DNA from: a virus
Reading direction: 5' to 3' (one strand)
DNA length: 23,236 nucleotides
Virus record (IMG/VR): IMGVR_UViG_3300022928_000124
Location: 1 to 23,236 of that record
In this document: positions 14,876 to 21,167 of the stretch, one piece after another
Layout: every line of letters starts with the position of its first letter
How positions within the stretch are numbered: the stretch's first letter is position 1
Position numbers and translations under genes: made by a program
The notes under the pieces: generated by a model
Databases searched by the model: none
Told to the model about the DNA's origin: nothing
What the model saw: the letters and a program-made list of their open reading frames with translations, nothing else

Positions 14876-14883
14876 GATAAATA
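14876..14883 (+). promoter_or_regulatory. T4-type late promoter for gp14 (GATAAATA)
   Basis: CGATAAATAGTAC matches TATAAATA at 7 of 8 positions, 17 bases before the gp14 ATG, followed by AAGGA as ribosome site. A weaker ATTAAATA element reads in the opposite direction at 14866-14873 towards the Smr gene, so the site may be divergent. Confidence 0.72.
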
Positions 14884-14900
14884 GTACGTAAGGAAAAAAC

Positions 14901-16082
14901 ATGCCACGAATATCACTATGGAAAGACGGTGCTCACACCAATGATTATAGATTCTTTGATAGAAGAATTAAGGAAATGTTTACTGTTGGTGGTACAGGAT
15001 TAAATGTACACAAGTACCTTGGCATACAAAGTCAAGGACAAAGTGATGATCCTAGCCAACCAAACTATGTAGAACCTGATCCACTGGGTATACAGGATTT
15101 TTTATTTTTAGAAAATAGAGATAGAAAATACGATCAAGACATTTATAGTCTCAGAGGTATATACAGTGTTACAGATACAGATTTTGATTTAAGCCAGTTT
15201 GGATTATTTTTAGCAAACGACACACTGTTTATTACATTGCATGAAAACGATATGGTTAATAATATAGGGCGTAAACTTATGCCAGGTGATGTAATAGAAC
15301 TACCTCATTTAACTGATTATAGTGCATTAGATGAAAGTGTAGAACTTAGTCTTAAACGGTACTATGTAGTACAAGAAGGCACAAGGCCTAGTGAAGGGTT
15401 TAGTCCTACATGGTGGAGTCATTTATGGCGTATTAAATGCACACCATTAGTAGATTCACAAGAATATAATGATATACTTAATCTAATACAAACAGATAAA
15501 GATGGAAACGAAACTACAAATACACTACGTGATTTGCTAAGTACTTACAATAAAGAATTAGAAATATCCAATAAAGTTGTAGCCGCTGCTGAAGCAGAGG
15601 TTCCAGAAAGCGGATATAAAACTGACCAATATTATATAGTACCTACAGGACCTGATGGGACACCACTAGAACCAAAAGGTGTAAATGCAGATGATACACA
15701 ACTTAATGCAGATAATACTGATGCAAGTGCAGATGCAAGAAGAATTACTCCACAAAATACAAATGCATACAGCGGTTACTTAGTAGGTGATGGACTTGCG
15801 CCTAATGGAGAAAACGTAACAATGGGTACAAGTTTTCCTAGTGACTCACAAGAAGGTGATTTTGTTTTAAGATTAGACTTTTTACCAAATAGACTATTTA
15901 GATATAATGGATCTCGTTGGGTAAAAATAGAAGATGATGTGCGTAGTCCATTAACCCCTGGTACAGGAAATACACAAAGAGATACCTTTATAAACAATAC
16001 TGGTACATTTATTGCAGATGATAATACTGTACAAGATAGTAGACAGTCATTAAGTGAAGCACTTAAACCTAGAGAAGATTAA
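14901..16082 (+). CDS. gp14: neck protein gp14, C-terminally extended
   Basis: A 393-residue homologue of T4 gp14 (256 residues), partner of gp13 in the head-tail connector. Core residues 1-195: MPRISLWKDG, DRRIKEMFTVGGTGLNVHKY, IQDFLFLENRDRKYDQDIYS, FDLSQFGLFLANDTLFITLH, KLMPGDVIELPHL, KRYYVVQEGTR and WWSHLWRIKCTPL follow the gp14 pattern of FG..., P-x-GD, P and the WW/LWR strand. Residues about 235-393 are an extra Asp/Asn/Thr-rich tail containing a G-D-F-V-L ... R-Y-N-G-S-R-W-V-K-I-E-D module (319-345) that also occurs in gp15 and gp18. AAGGA lies 7 bases before the ATG; the stop overlaps the gp15 start (TAATG). Orientation is opposite to gp13. Confidence 0.87.
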   Translation: MPRISLWKDGAHTNDYRFFDRRIKEMFTVGGTGLNVHKYLGIQSQGQSDDPSQPNYVEPDPLGIQDFLFLENRDRKYDQDIYSLRGIYSVTDTDFDLSQFGLFLANDTLFITLHENDMVNNIGRKLMPGDVIELPHLTDYSALDESVELSLKRYYVVQEGTRPSEGFSPTWWSHLWRIKCTPLVDSQEYNDILNLIQTDKDGNETTNTLRDLLSTYNKELEISNKVVAAAEAEVPESGYKTDQYYIVPTGPDGTPLEPKGVNADDTQLNADNTDASADARRITPQNTNAYSGYLVGDGLAPNGENVTMGTSFPSDSQEGDFVLRLDFLPNRLFRYNGSRWVKIEDDVRSPLTPGTGNTQRDTFINNTGTFIADDNTVQDSRQSLSEALKPRED

Positions 16083-17470
16083 TGCCACAACAATTTTTCT
16101 ACGATCAACAAATAAGAAGATTTCTATTACAGTTTATTCGTGCTTTCAGTAACTTTCAAGTTGAATATGGTAAAGACCGAGATGGACTTACCACATTACA
16201 AACTGTACCTGTAAAGTATGGTGATGCGACACGTATGGTAAGTTCAATTGTAAGAGAAAACAGTGAAAATAAAATATTACCTACACCTATGATAAGTTGC
16301 TACATTACAGGTTTAGAGTATAATCCAGAACGCAGACAGGATCCAACTTTTGTAGACAAAAAACACATACGTATGAGAAAGTTTGACGCTAACACAAATA
16401 GTTATACTACACAACAAGGAAATGCATTTACTATAGAAAGAATGATGCCTGTTCCTTATACATTACAAATGAGTGTTGATATATGGACAAGTAATACAAA
16501 TCAAAAATTACAATTGTTAGAACAAATATTAGTACTTTTTAATCCAGCATTAGAAATACAAAGTACAGATAATTATTTAGATTGGACAAGTTTAAGTTAC
16601 ATAGAACTTAGTGGTACACAGTTTAGTAGTAGGTCAATACCACAGGGGGTTGATGATCAAATAGATATTGCCACACTACAATTTACAGTACCAATATTTT
16701 TAAGTGCACCTGCAAAAGTAAAAAAATTAGGAGTAATTAATAAAATTGTTGCAAGTATATACGATGATAATGGTGGCATAGCAGACGGTGTAATTGATGG
16801 AGAGATACTATTAGGTACAAGACAAAAGTTTACACCAATGAACTTTGGTATAATATTATTGGGTAATACTGTACAGATCTTAGACAGGAATGAGACAACA
16901 ACAAATAAAGTAGATTATAGTCCGTTAAATGATCCTCCAACAAAGGTAGGTACAGATGACGTAAGTTGGGCTGCACTTATAAACCAATATGGTGAATTAC
17001 AAAGTGGCATAAGTCAATTACGTTTAGAAACCGGAGGCACTGCTGAAATTGTAGGTACTATTGCATTTCATCCTAGTGATCCTCACAAATTATTATGGAC
17101 AGTACAAAGCGACACTATTCCAACAAACGACTTGCCTGCTATAACAAAAATAATAAATCCTCTTAAAAGTGGACCTGATGCAGGATTAGCAACTGCTGCA
17201 ATTGGTCAAAGATATCTTATACTTAATGCAATTGGTGACAGCTCTAACACAGATGGCCCTGATGCTTGGGGAGATTTGGTAGCAAGTGCAAACGATATAA
17301 TTGAGTATAATGGAACAGTTTGGCAAATTGCTTTTAATAGCAGCGCCGAAGAAGGTATACATTATGTAACTAACACTACTACAAATTTACAATATAAATG
17401 GACTGGAACAGAGTGGATAAAGTCTTATGAAGGCGAATATAAGGCAGGCGATTGGTCTATAGTATTATAA
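16082..17470 (+). CDS. gp15: tail sheath stabiliser / completion protein gp15, extended
   Basis: A 462-residue protein; residues 1-225 match T4 gp15 (272 residues), the hexameric terminator that caps sheath and tube and joins the tail to the neck. Seen: MPQQFFYDQQIRRFLLQFIR, AFSNFQVEYGKDRDG, VPVKYGDATRM, LPTPMISCYITGLEYNPERR, PVPYTLQMSVDIWTSN, QILVLFNPALEIQ and DIATLQFTVPIFLSAPAKVK. Residues about 226-462 are an added region with an unrecognised domain (TRQKFTPMNFGIILLGN...; LETGGTAEIVGTIAFHPSDP, HKLLWTV) and two W modules near the end (YNGTVW 409-414, WTGTEW 440-445). It is translationally coupled to gp14, and its last 19 bases overlap the next ORF. Confidence 0.87.
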   Translation: MPQQFFYDQQIRRFLLQFIRAFSNFQVEYGKDRDGLTTLQTVPVKYGDATRMVSSIVRENSENKILPTPMISCYITGLEYNPERRQDPTFVDKKHIRMRKFDANTNSYTTQQGNAFTIERMMPVPYTLQMSVDIWTSNTNQKLQLLEQILVLFNPALEIQSTDNYLDWTSLSYIELSGTQFSSRSIPQGVDDQIDIATLQFTVPIFLSAPAKVKKLGVINKIVASIYDDNGGIADGVIDGEILLGTRQKFTPMNFGIILLGNTVQILDRNETTTNKVDYSPLNDPPTKVGTDDVSWAALINQYGELQSGISQLRLETGGTAEIVGTIAFHPSDPHKLLWTVQSDTIPTNDLPAITKIINPLKSGPDAGLATAAIGQRYLILNAIGDSSNTDGPDAWGDLVASANDIIEYNGTVWQIAFNSSAEEGIHYVTNTTTNLQYKWTGTEWIKSYEGEYKAGDWSIVL

Positions 17471-17814
17471 TATCTGTATTTCTTATTTTTAATCCTACTA
17501 CAATAGATGCAGGTGGTAAAATGTATCAGCCTAAAGGCGATAAAAAAATATACGGGAAAAAGAACGAATATTCACGTAGTCAGAAATTTAATCAAGGAAT
17601 AACAAAAAAACCTAAAATGGTCACTTGTATGCTGAAAAAAAGAATAAGAGCAAAAAACGGTGACGAAGTTTGTATATATCAAGGACAGAATAGAACTTAT
17701 GAAATGGCAATAGAAAAAAATTGCCCTAGAAAATATAAGTGTCTGTATAATCCGTATGGTGAAGAGCCAAATATCTATAGTGTAATCGATAGTTTAAATG
17801 AGTCAGCAAAATAA
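17452..17814 (+). CDS. small basic Cys-containing protein, possible secreted
   Basis: A 120-residue ORF if begun at the TTG at 17452. That N-terminus (MVYSIIISVFLIFNPTTIDA) looks like a signal peptide or membrane anchor with a possible cut after D-A. An ATG at 17521 after AGGTGG would instead give a soluble 97-residue protein, so the start is uncertain. The rest is Lys-rich, with four cysteines in MVTCMLKKRIRAKNGDEVCI and KNCPRKYKCLYNP, and ends NIYSVIDSLNESAK. I recall similar four-Cys ORFs, with a 'CP..y.C.Y.p....P.i..i..SL' ending, in marine phages and bacteria, function unknown. It overlaps the gp15 end by 19 bases and the Nudix start by 17. If exported, the cysteines could form disulphides. 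Confidence 0.65.
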   Translation: MVYSIIISVFLIFNPTTIDAGGKMYQPKGDKKIYGKKNEYSRSQKFNQGITKKPKMVTCMLKKRIRAKNGDEVCIYQGQNRTYEMAIEKNCPRKYKCLYNPYGEEPNIYSVIDSLNESAK

Positions 17815-18244
17815 ACAAATTAATCAAAGTGTAGGCGCACTTTTTTTAAGTAAAAAAACTAGTAGATACTTGTTTGTACTACGTAGTGGTGCTAGGTATG
17901 ATAGCACCTGGGCATTTGTTGGTGGGAAAGTTGAAAAGAATGAAACTGAATTCACTGCACTGCAACGTGAAATAGTAGAGGAAATAGGGTTTATGCCACT
18001 AGTGCTTAAAACTATTCCTGTGGAAAAATTTACAAACAGTAAAAATAATTTTACATATACTACATATGTTTGTCTAATAGAAGAAGAATTTGTTCCTAAA
18101 TTAAATGAAGAACATAAAGGATATGCTTGGAGCAAACTAGATAGTTGGCCGAAGCCACTTCATCCTGGTGTTTTTACAACATTTCAAGTAGATGAAATTA
18201 TAAGCAAAATTAAAACAATAGAAGATACAATGTGTAACTTATAA
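17798..18244 (+). CDS. Nudix hydrolase
   Basis: A 148-residue Nudix protein. The box is complete: G43-K-V-E-K-N-E49, then seven residues, R57-E58-I-V-E61-E62-I-G-F, matching Gx5Ex7REUxEExGU with all metal-binding glutamates. Before it, RYLFVLRSGARYDSTWAFVG is the usual first strand pair; after it, FTYTTYVCLIEEEFVP and EHKGYAWSKLDSWPKPLHPG complete the fold. It would hydrolyse a nucleoside diphosphate linked to another moiety; the substrate cannot be read from sequence. Candidates include oxidised dNTPs, ADP-sugars or NAD derivatives. The start overlaps the previous gene by 17 bases without a strong ribosome site, suggesting coupling. It is the last gene of the gp14-gp15 transcript; its stop lies within a 16-bp palindrome. 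Confidence 0.92.
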   Translation: MSQQNKQINQSVGALFLSKKTSRYLFVLRSGARYDSTWAFVGGKVEKNETEFTALQREIVEEIGFMPLVLKTIPVEKFTNSKNNFTYTTYVCLIEEEFVPKLNEEHKGYAWSKLDSWPKPLHPGVFTTFQVDEIISKIKTIEDTMCNL

Positions 18245-18262
18245 GTTACCGTGCAATTGCAC
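18234..18262. repeat. two adjacent perfect palindromes at a convergent gene junction
   Basis: GTAACTTATAAGTTAC (18234-18249, 16 bp) and GTGCAATTGCAC (18251-18262, 12 bp) are perfect palindromes separated by one base. The first contains the stop codons of both the plus-strand Nudix gene (18242-18244) and the minus-strand DUF115-like gene (18246-18248). No T tract follows on either side, so it is not a standard intrinsic terminator. It may still act as a bidirectional RNA hairpin or a protein site. Confidence 0.8.
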
Positions 18263-18992
18263 CTAAACTTGCAAAACTGTAATACTGGTTATATGTTATT
18301 TCTTTAACATTAGGACACCAGTTATATTCTTCCGGCATAAGTCCAGCATCTTTAGCAACGTAAAAAAATTCCACATCATTGTATGTTAAAAATATTTTTG
18401 TGCAATCAGATATAAATTTGCTGTTTGCACCTTCCGTATTAACTGCACCATAAGCATCATGCGTTTCAAAATATATATTATCTTCAGGCGTATTATATGT
18501 TGTCATTCCTATCATATATATTTTCTTATGCCCGTCAGCACACGCTAATCTTAGTGCCAAACTTCCTGTGTTTCCTGTGAACAATTGAGGATACAGATAA
18601 AAATGACCTTGGTGTTGTATTATATTTTTTACGTTACTGTAAACTATATTATCTTTTGTATATTCGGATAGTGCAATATCAGCACATATTTTTTTGTTAA
18701 TACATATTAAAAACGTTGGTGAAAAATCTTTGTATAATAGGTTGCAACCATATGTTTGTCCTACACTTTGAGCTCCATACTCGCCACCAGTTTGTCCCGT
18801 TAGTAAATTAAGATCAAAACCTTGTCTACTAGTGCTATTTCCTATGACATGAGCAATACCATTATGTGTATCATTGATAACAGTTTTTTCAACCCAAATC
18901 ATACTATTTGGATCGTTTCTGTTTTTCCAACTTACATTATGAGATACTGTTTCACCAGTGTAATCTGCAGTATAAAATTTACCTGCAGGCAT
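18246..18992 (-). CDS. DUF115/MptE-like Rossmann protein, putative glycosyltransferase-related
   Basis: A 248-residue protein. The central part has a strand-loop A-H-V-I-G-N-S-T-S-R (residues 47-56), then YGCNLLYKDFSPTFLICINK, a helix, and GSLALRLACADGHKKIYMIG. This G-N-x-x-S-R, then C-N...D..P.(F/Y)L(I/V) layout resembles the MptE/DUF115 family and sialyltransferase-like Rossmann folds, where G-x-G-P-S is usual; here G is S. The N-terminus (MPAGKFYTADYTGETVSHNV) I recall from a recurrent uncharacterised family in marine phages beside fibre genes. Its start overlaps the fibre stop by one base (TAATG), so the two are made together. A role in fibre or surface-sugar modification is plausible but unproven. 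Its stop lies in a palindrome. Confidence 0.75.
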   Translation of the reverse strand: MPAGKFYTADYTGETVSHNVSWKNRNDPNSMIWVEKTVINDTHNGIAHVIGNSTSRQGFDLNLLTGQTGGEYGAQSVGQTYGCNLLYKDFSPTFLICINKKICADIALSEYTKDNIVYSNVKNIIQHQGHFYLYPQLFTGNTGSLALRLACADGHKKIYMIGMTTYNTPEDNIYFETHDAYGAVNTEGANSKFISDCTKIFLTYNDVEFFYVAKDAGLMPEEYNWCPNVKEITYNQYYSFASLGAIAR

Positions 18993-21142
18993 TATATTCT
19001 GCCTACAACAACTTCTATTACGTCTGTACCTGCACCTGTTTTATTTTCTAATGCTTTGCCTATTACACTACCAATATAAGGATTACTTTCATCACGCCAT
19101 GCCATTGCATGTCCAGGTGTATCACTAGCAACCATTAAATCACCTTTGCGTATTTCACCAATAACTTTACACGGAACACGTCCTAGTAGTGCCACAGTAG
19201 CACCTTGACCTTCACTGTTCATTAAATATGCAGGATCAGTACTTACAATACCAGCAATACGTTTATCATACTTGTTTGTGCAGATTGTAACTTCTTCCTC
19301 GCCGCCAAAAACTAAGACAGTACCAGCATCATAGTCTGCATCACTGGTATATTTTTCTGCCAAGTCAGCATATTTTGCAGAAGTTGCAGTACCTGAAAAG
19401 TTTGTTGTACTTAATGTATTACTACTTGGATTATATGTTAGTCCAGTATCACTATTTGGACGCTGGTTTCCACTGGTACCACCTGTAAAAATTATATAAT
19501 GTGTAGCGTTTGTGCTATTATCAGCTGCAACATTAAAATTTGTTGCATTAGTAGCCGTACCACTCAATGTAGCCGTAACTGTACCAGCACTAAAATTTCC
19601 ACTGCCATCACGAGCAACAATAGTACTACCTGTATTTGAATTTGTGGCATTACTTGTAATTGTAACACTGCCACTTGAACCGCCGCCCGATAATCCTGTT
19701 CCACTTACACTAACATTTGTAATATCGCCAGTGTTTGTAGTAAAACCAGAATCGTTGTTAAAGATACTCAATCCAATTTCGTTTGCAGCTTTACGTCTAT
19801 CTGCACTTGCATCCAGTACTATAAACTCATCAGTGCCTGTCATCGCAGCAGTCATGTCGGTAAGTTCTGATAAATCCACATTCAGTGTAACAGACCCACT
19901 TGATCCACCGCCACTTAATCCAGTACCAGCAGTTACACCAGTAATATCACCTGTGTTAGTAGTAAAGCCTGCGTCATTACTAAAAATGCTTAATCCAATT
20001 TCGTTTGCCGCCTTACGTCTATCAGCACCTGCATCTAGTACTATAAATTCGTCAGTACCTGTCATTGTAGCAGTCATATCAGTTAGTTCACTTAGGTCAA
20101 CTGAAAGTGTGTGAGAAATACCTTCTCCTGATGTTGCACCGCTTGATGCTATACCAGTACCGCCAGTAATTGTGCCAACATAGTTGCCTGTAGTATCTGT
20201 ACCTAGTGCAATACTGTTTGCAGCAATAGTGGCTGATATACTTACATTGCCACTTCCATCAAATGAACCACTTGTTCCAGTTACATCACCTGTAAGACTA
20301 ATTGTTCTACCAGTTGCCAATGCAGTTGCGGTATCGGCATTTCCTGTAACATCACCTGTAACATCACCTGTAACATCACCAACAAATGCACCTTGAGAAA
20401 GTGTAATACCTGCGGCGGCAAAAGTGCTGTGTGTTGTTCCATCTACTGTTGCAGTTATAGTACCTGTGCCACTATCTGCAATTACCCAAGTTGTGTTACC
20501 TTCAGATAAACTATTTGAACTTAGACTAGATAACTCGCCATCAACATATGCCTTTGTAGCTGCATCTTGAGCACTTGTTGGATCACCCATACCTGTAATC
20601 TTATTAGTACCCATAGCAATAGTTGCACTATTAATAGTTGGGCTAGTTAATGTTTTATTTGTAAGTGTTTGTGTGCCTGTTAGTGTAGTAACTGTGCTAT
20701 CAATAGCAAGAGTTACAGTGTTGCTTGTTGCACTTGAATCTATTCCAGTTCCGCCTGCAATCGTAAGCGTTTCACTATCAAGATCAATAGCAATCGTACC
20801 ACTATCTGAAGTAACATCTAAGTCCTGTGCAGTCACTTGAGAATCAACATATGCTTTAATAGATTGTTGAGTTGCAAGTTGAGTTGCACTGTCAGAAGAC
20901 ATATCATCTTCGTCTAAAACTGCCGTTCCTGAAACACCTGTGTTTAATACTGCACTAGTTAATGTTTTATTAGTAAGTGTCTGCGTTGCAGTATTTTGTG
21001 TTAATTCAAAACCACCAGCAGTTGTGCCATCATGTACTCTAGCAGTATCAATAGTACTATCAATACTGATTTCACCTGCCGCACCTGTAAATGCATTGTT
21101 CTGGGCGGTTGTACCTCTTCTAAATTGTAACTGTGTTGGCAT
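18992..21142 (-). CDS. tail-fibre-like structural protein with Mtd_N-like start and chaperone-like end
   Basis: A 716-residue Thr/Ser/Gly-rich fibre protein. N-terminus QLQFRRGTTAQNNAFTGAAG, then VHDGTTAGG, resembles the Mtd_N module (fibre attachment) found at the start of many marine phage fibres. Next come two QTLTNKTLTS units, a DAATKAYVD repeat, VTGDVTGDVTGN tandem turns, and two 74-residue repeats (350-497). The C-terminal 129 residues (588-716: YADLAEKYTSDADYDAGTVL, then IAGIVSTDPAYLMNSEGQG, ALLGRVPCKVIGEIRKGDLM) form a conserved-looking domain resembling intramolecular chaperone/Peptidase_G2-type ends; the family match is from memory and the catalytic residues are not confirmed. A late promoter at 21160-21167 and AAAGGAT precede the ATG. 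It probably binds the host surface or links to another fibre. Confidence 0.85.
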   Translation of the reverse strand: MPTQLQFRRGTTAQNNAFTGAAGEISIDSTIDTARVHDGTTAGGFELTQNTATQTLTNKTLTSAVLNTGVSGTAVLDEDDMSSDSATQLATQQSIKAYVDSQVTAQDLDVTSDSGTIAIDLDSETLTIAGGTGIDSSATSNTVTLAIDSTVTTLTGTQTLTNKTLTSPTINSATIAMGTNKITGMGDPTSAQDAATKAYVDGELSSLSSNSLSEGNTTWVIADSGTGTITATVDGTTHSTFAAAGITLSQGAFVGDVTGDVTGDVTGNADTATALATGRTISLTGDVTGTSGSFDGSGNVSISATIAANSIALGTDTTGNYVGTITGGTGIASSGATSGEGISHTLSVDLSELTDMTATMTGTDEFIVLDAGADRRKAANEIGLSIFSNDAGFTTNTGDITGVTAGTGLSGGGSSGSVTLNVDLSELTDMTAAMTGTDEFIVLDASADRRKAANEIGLSIFNNDSGFTTNTGDITNVSVSGTGLSGGGSSGSVTITSNATNSNTGSTIVARDGSGNFSAGTVTATLSGTATNATNFNVAADNSTNATHYIIFTGGTSGNQRPNSDTGLTYNPSSNTLSTTNFSGTATSAKYADLAEKYTSDADYDAGTVLVFGGEEEVTICTNKYDKRIAGIVSTDPAYLMNSEGQGATVALLGRVPCKVIGEIRKGDLMVASDTPGHAMAWRDESNPYIGSVIGKALENKTGAGTDVIEVVVGRI
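19658..20095 (-). repeat. two tandem 222-nt coding repeats in the fibre gene
   Basis: Residues about 350-423 and 424-495 repeat with few changes: LSELTDMTA(T/A)MTGTDEFI, VLDA(G/S)ADRRKAANEIGLS, IF(S/N)ND(A/S)GFTTNTGDIT, then GTGLSGGGSSGSVT. The two LSEL codons start at 20095 and 19873, 222 bases apart. The units differ at many third positions, so the duplication is not very recent. Confidence 0.88.
20343..20378 (-). repeat. 12-nt microsatellite, three perfect copies
   Basis: CCTGTAACATCA occurs three times without mismatch, encoding consecutive VTGD units in the fibre. Gain or loss of a copy keeps the frame and changes the shaft by four residues. Confidence 0.9.
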
Positions 21143-21159
21143 TTTTTAATCCTTTGCTA

Positions 21160-21167
21160 TATTTATT
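21160..21167 (-). promoter_or_regulatory. T4-type late promoter for the fibre gene (AATAAATA)
   Basis: The minus strand reads ACATAATAAATATAGC, 7 of 8 matches to TATAAATA. It overlaps the stop codon of the upstream fibre gene (TAA at 21166-21168) and lies 17 bases before the next ATG. Confidence 0.68.

Noticed and set aside
14861-14902. Longer start for the Smr ORF
   Set aside because: The extra residues would be read through the gp14 late promoter and the gp14 start region; the Smr fold begins at the internal ATG.
19512-20114. 200-codon plus-strand ORF opposite the fibre gene
   Set aside because: Its Val/Pro/Leu-rich repeats are the exact mirror of the 222-nt coding repeats; the minus-strand fibre frame explains it.
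20343-20378. CRISPR-like short repeat
   Set aside because: The three 12-nt copies are contiguous with no spacers and encode VTGD units in frame.
18992-21142. Diversity-generating retroelement suggested by the Mtd_N-like fibre start
   Set aside because: No reverse transcriptase, template repeat or variable repeat with A-specific changes is seen in the window; the Mtd_N module is common in fibres without such systems.
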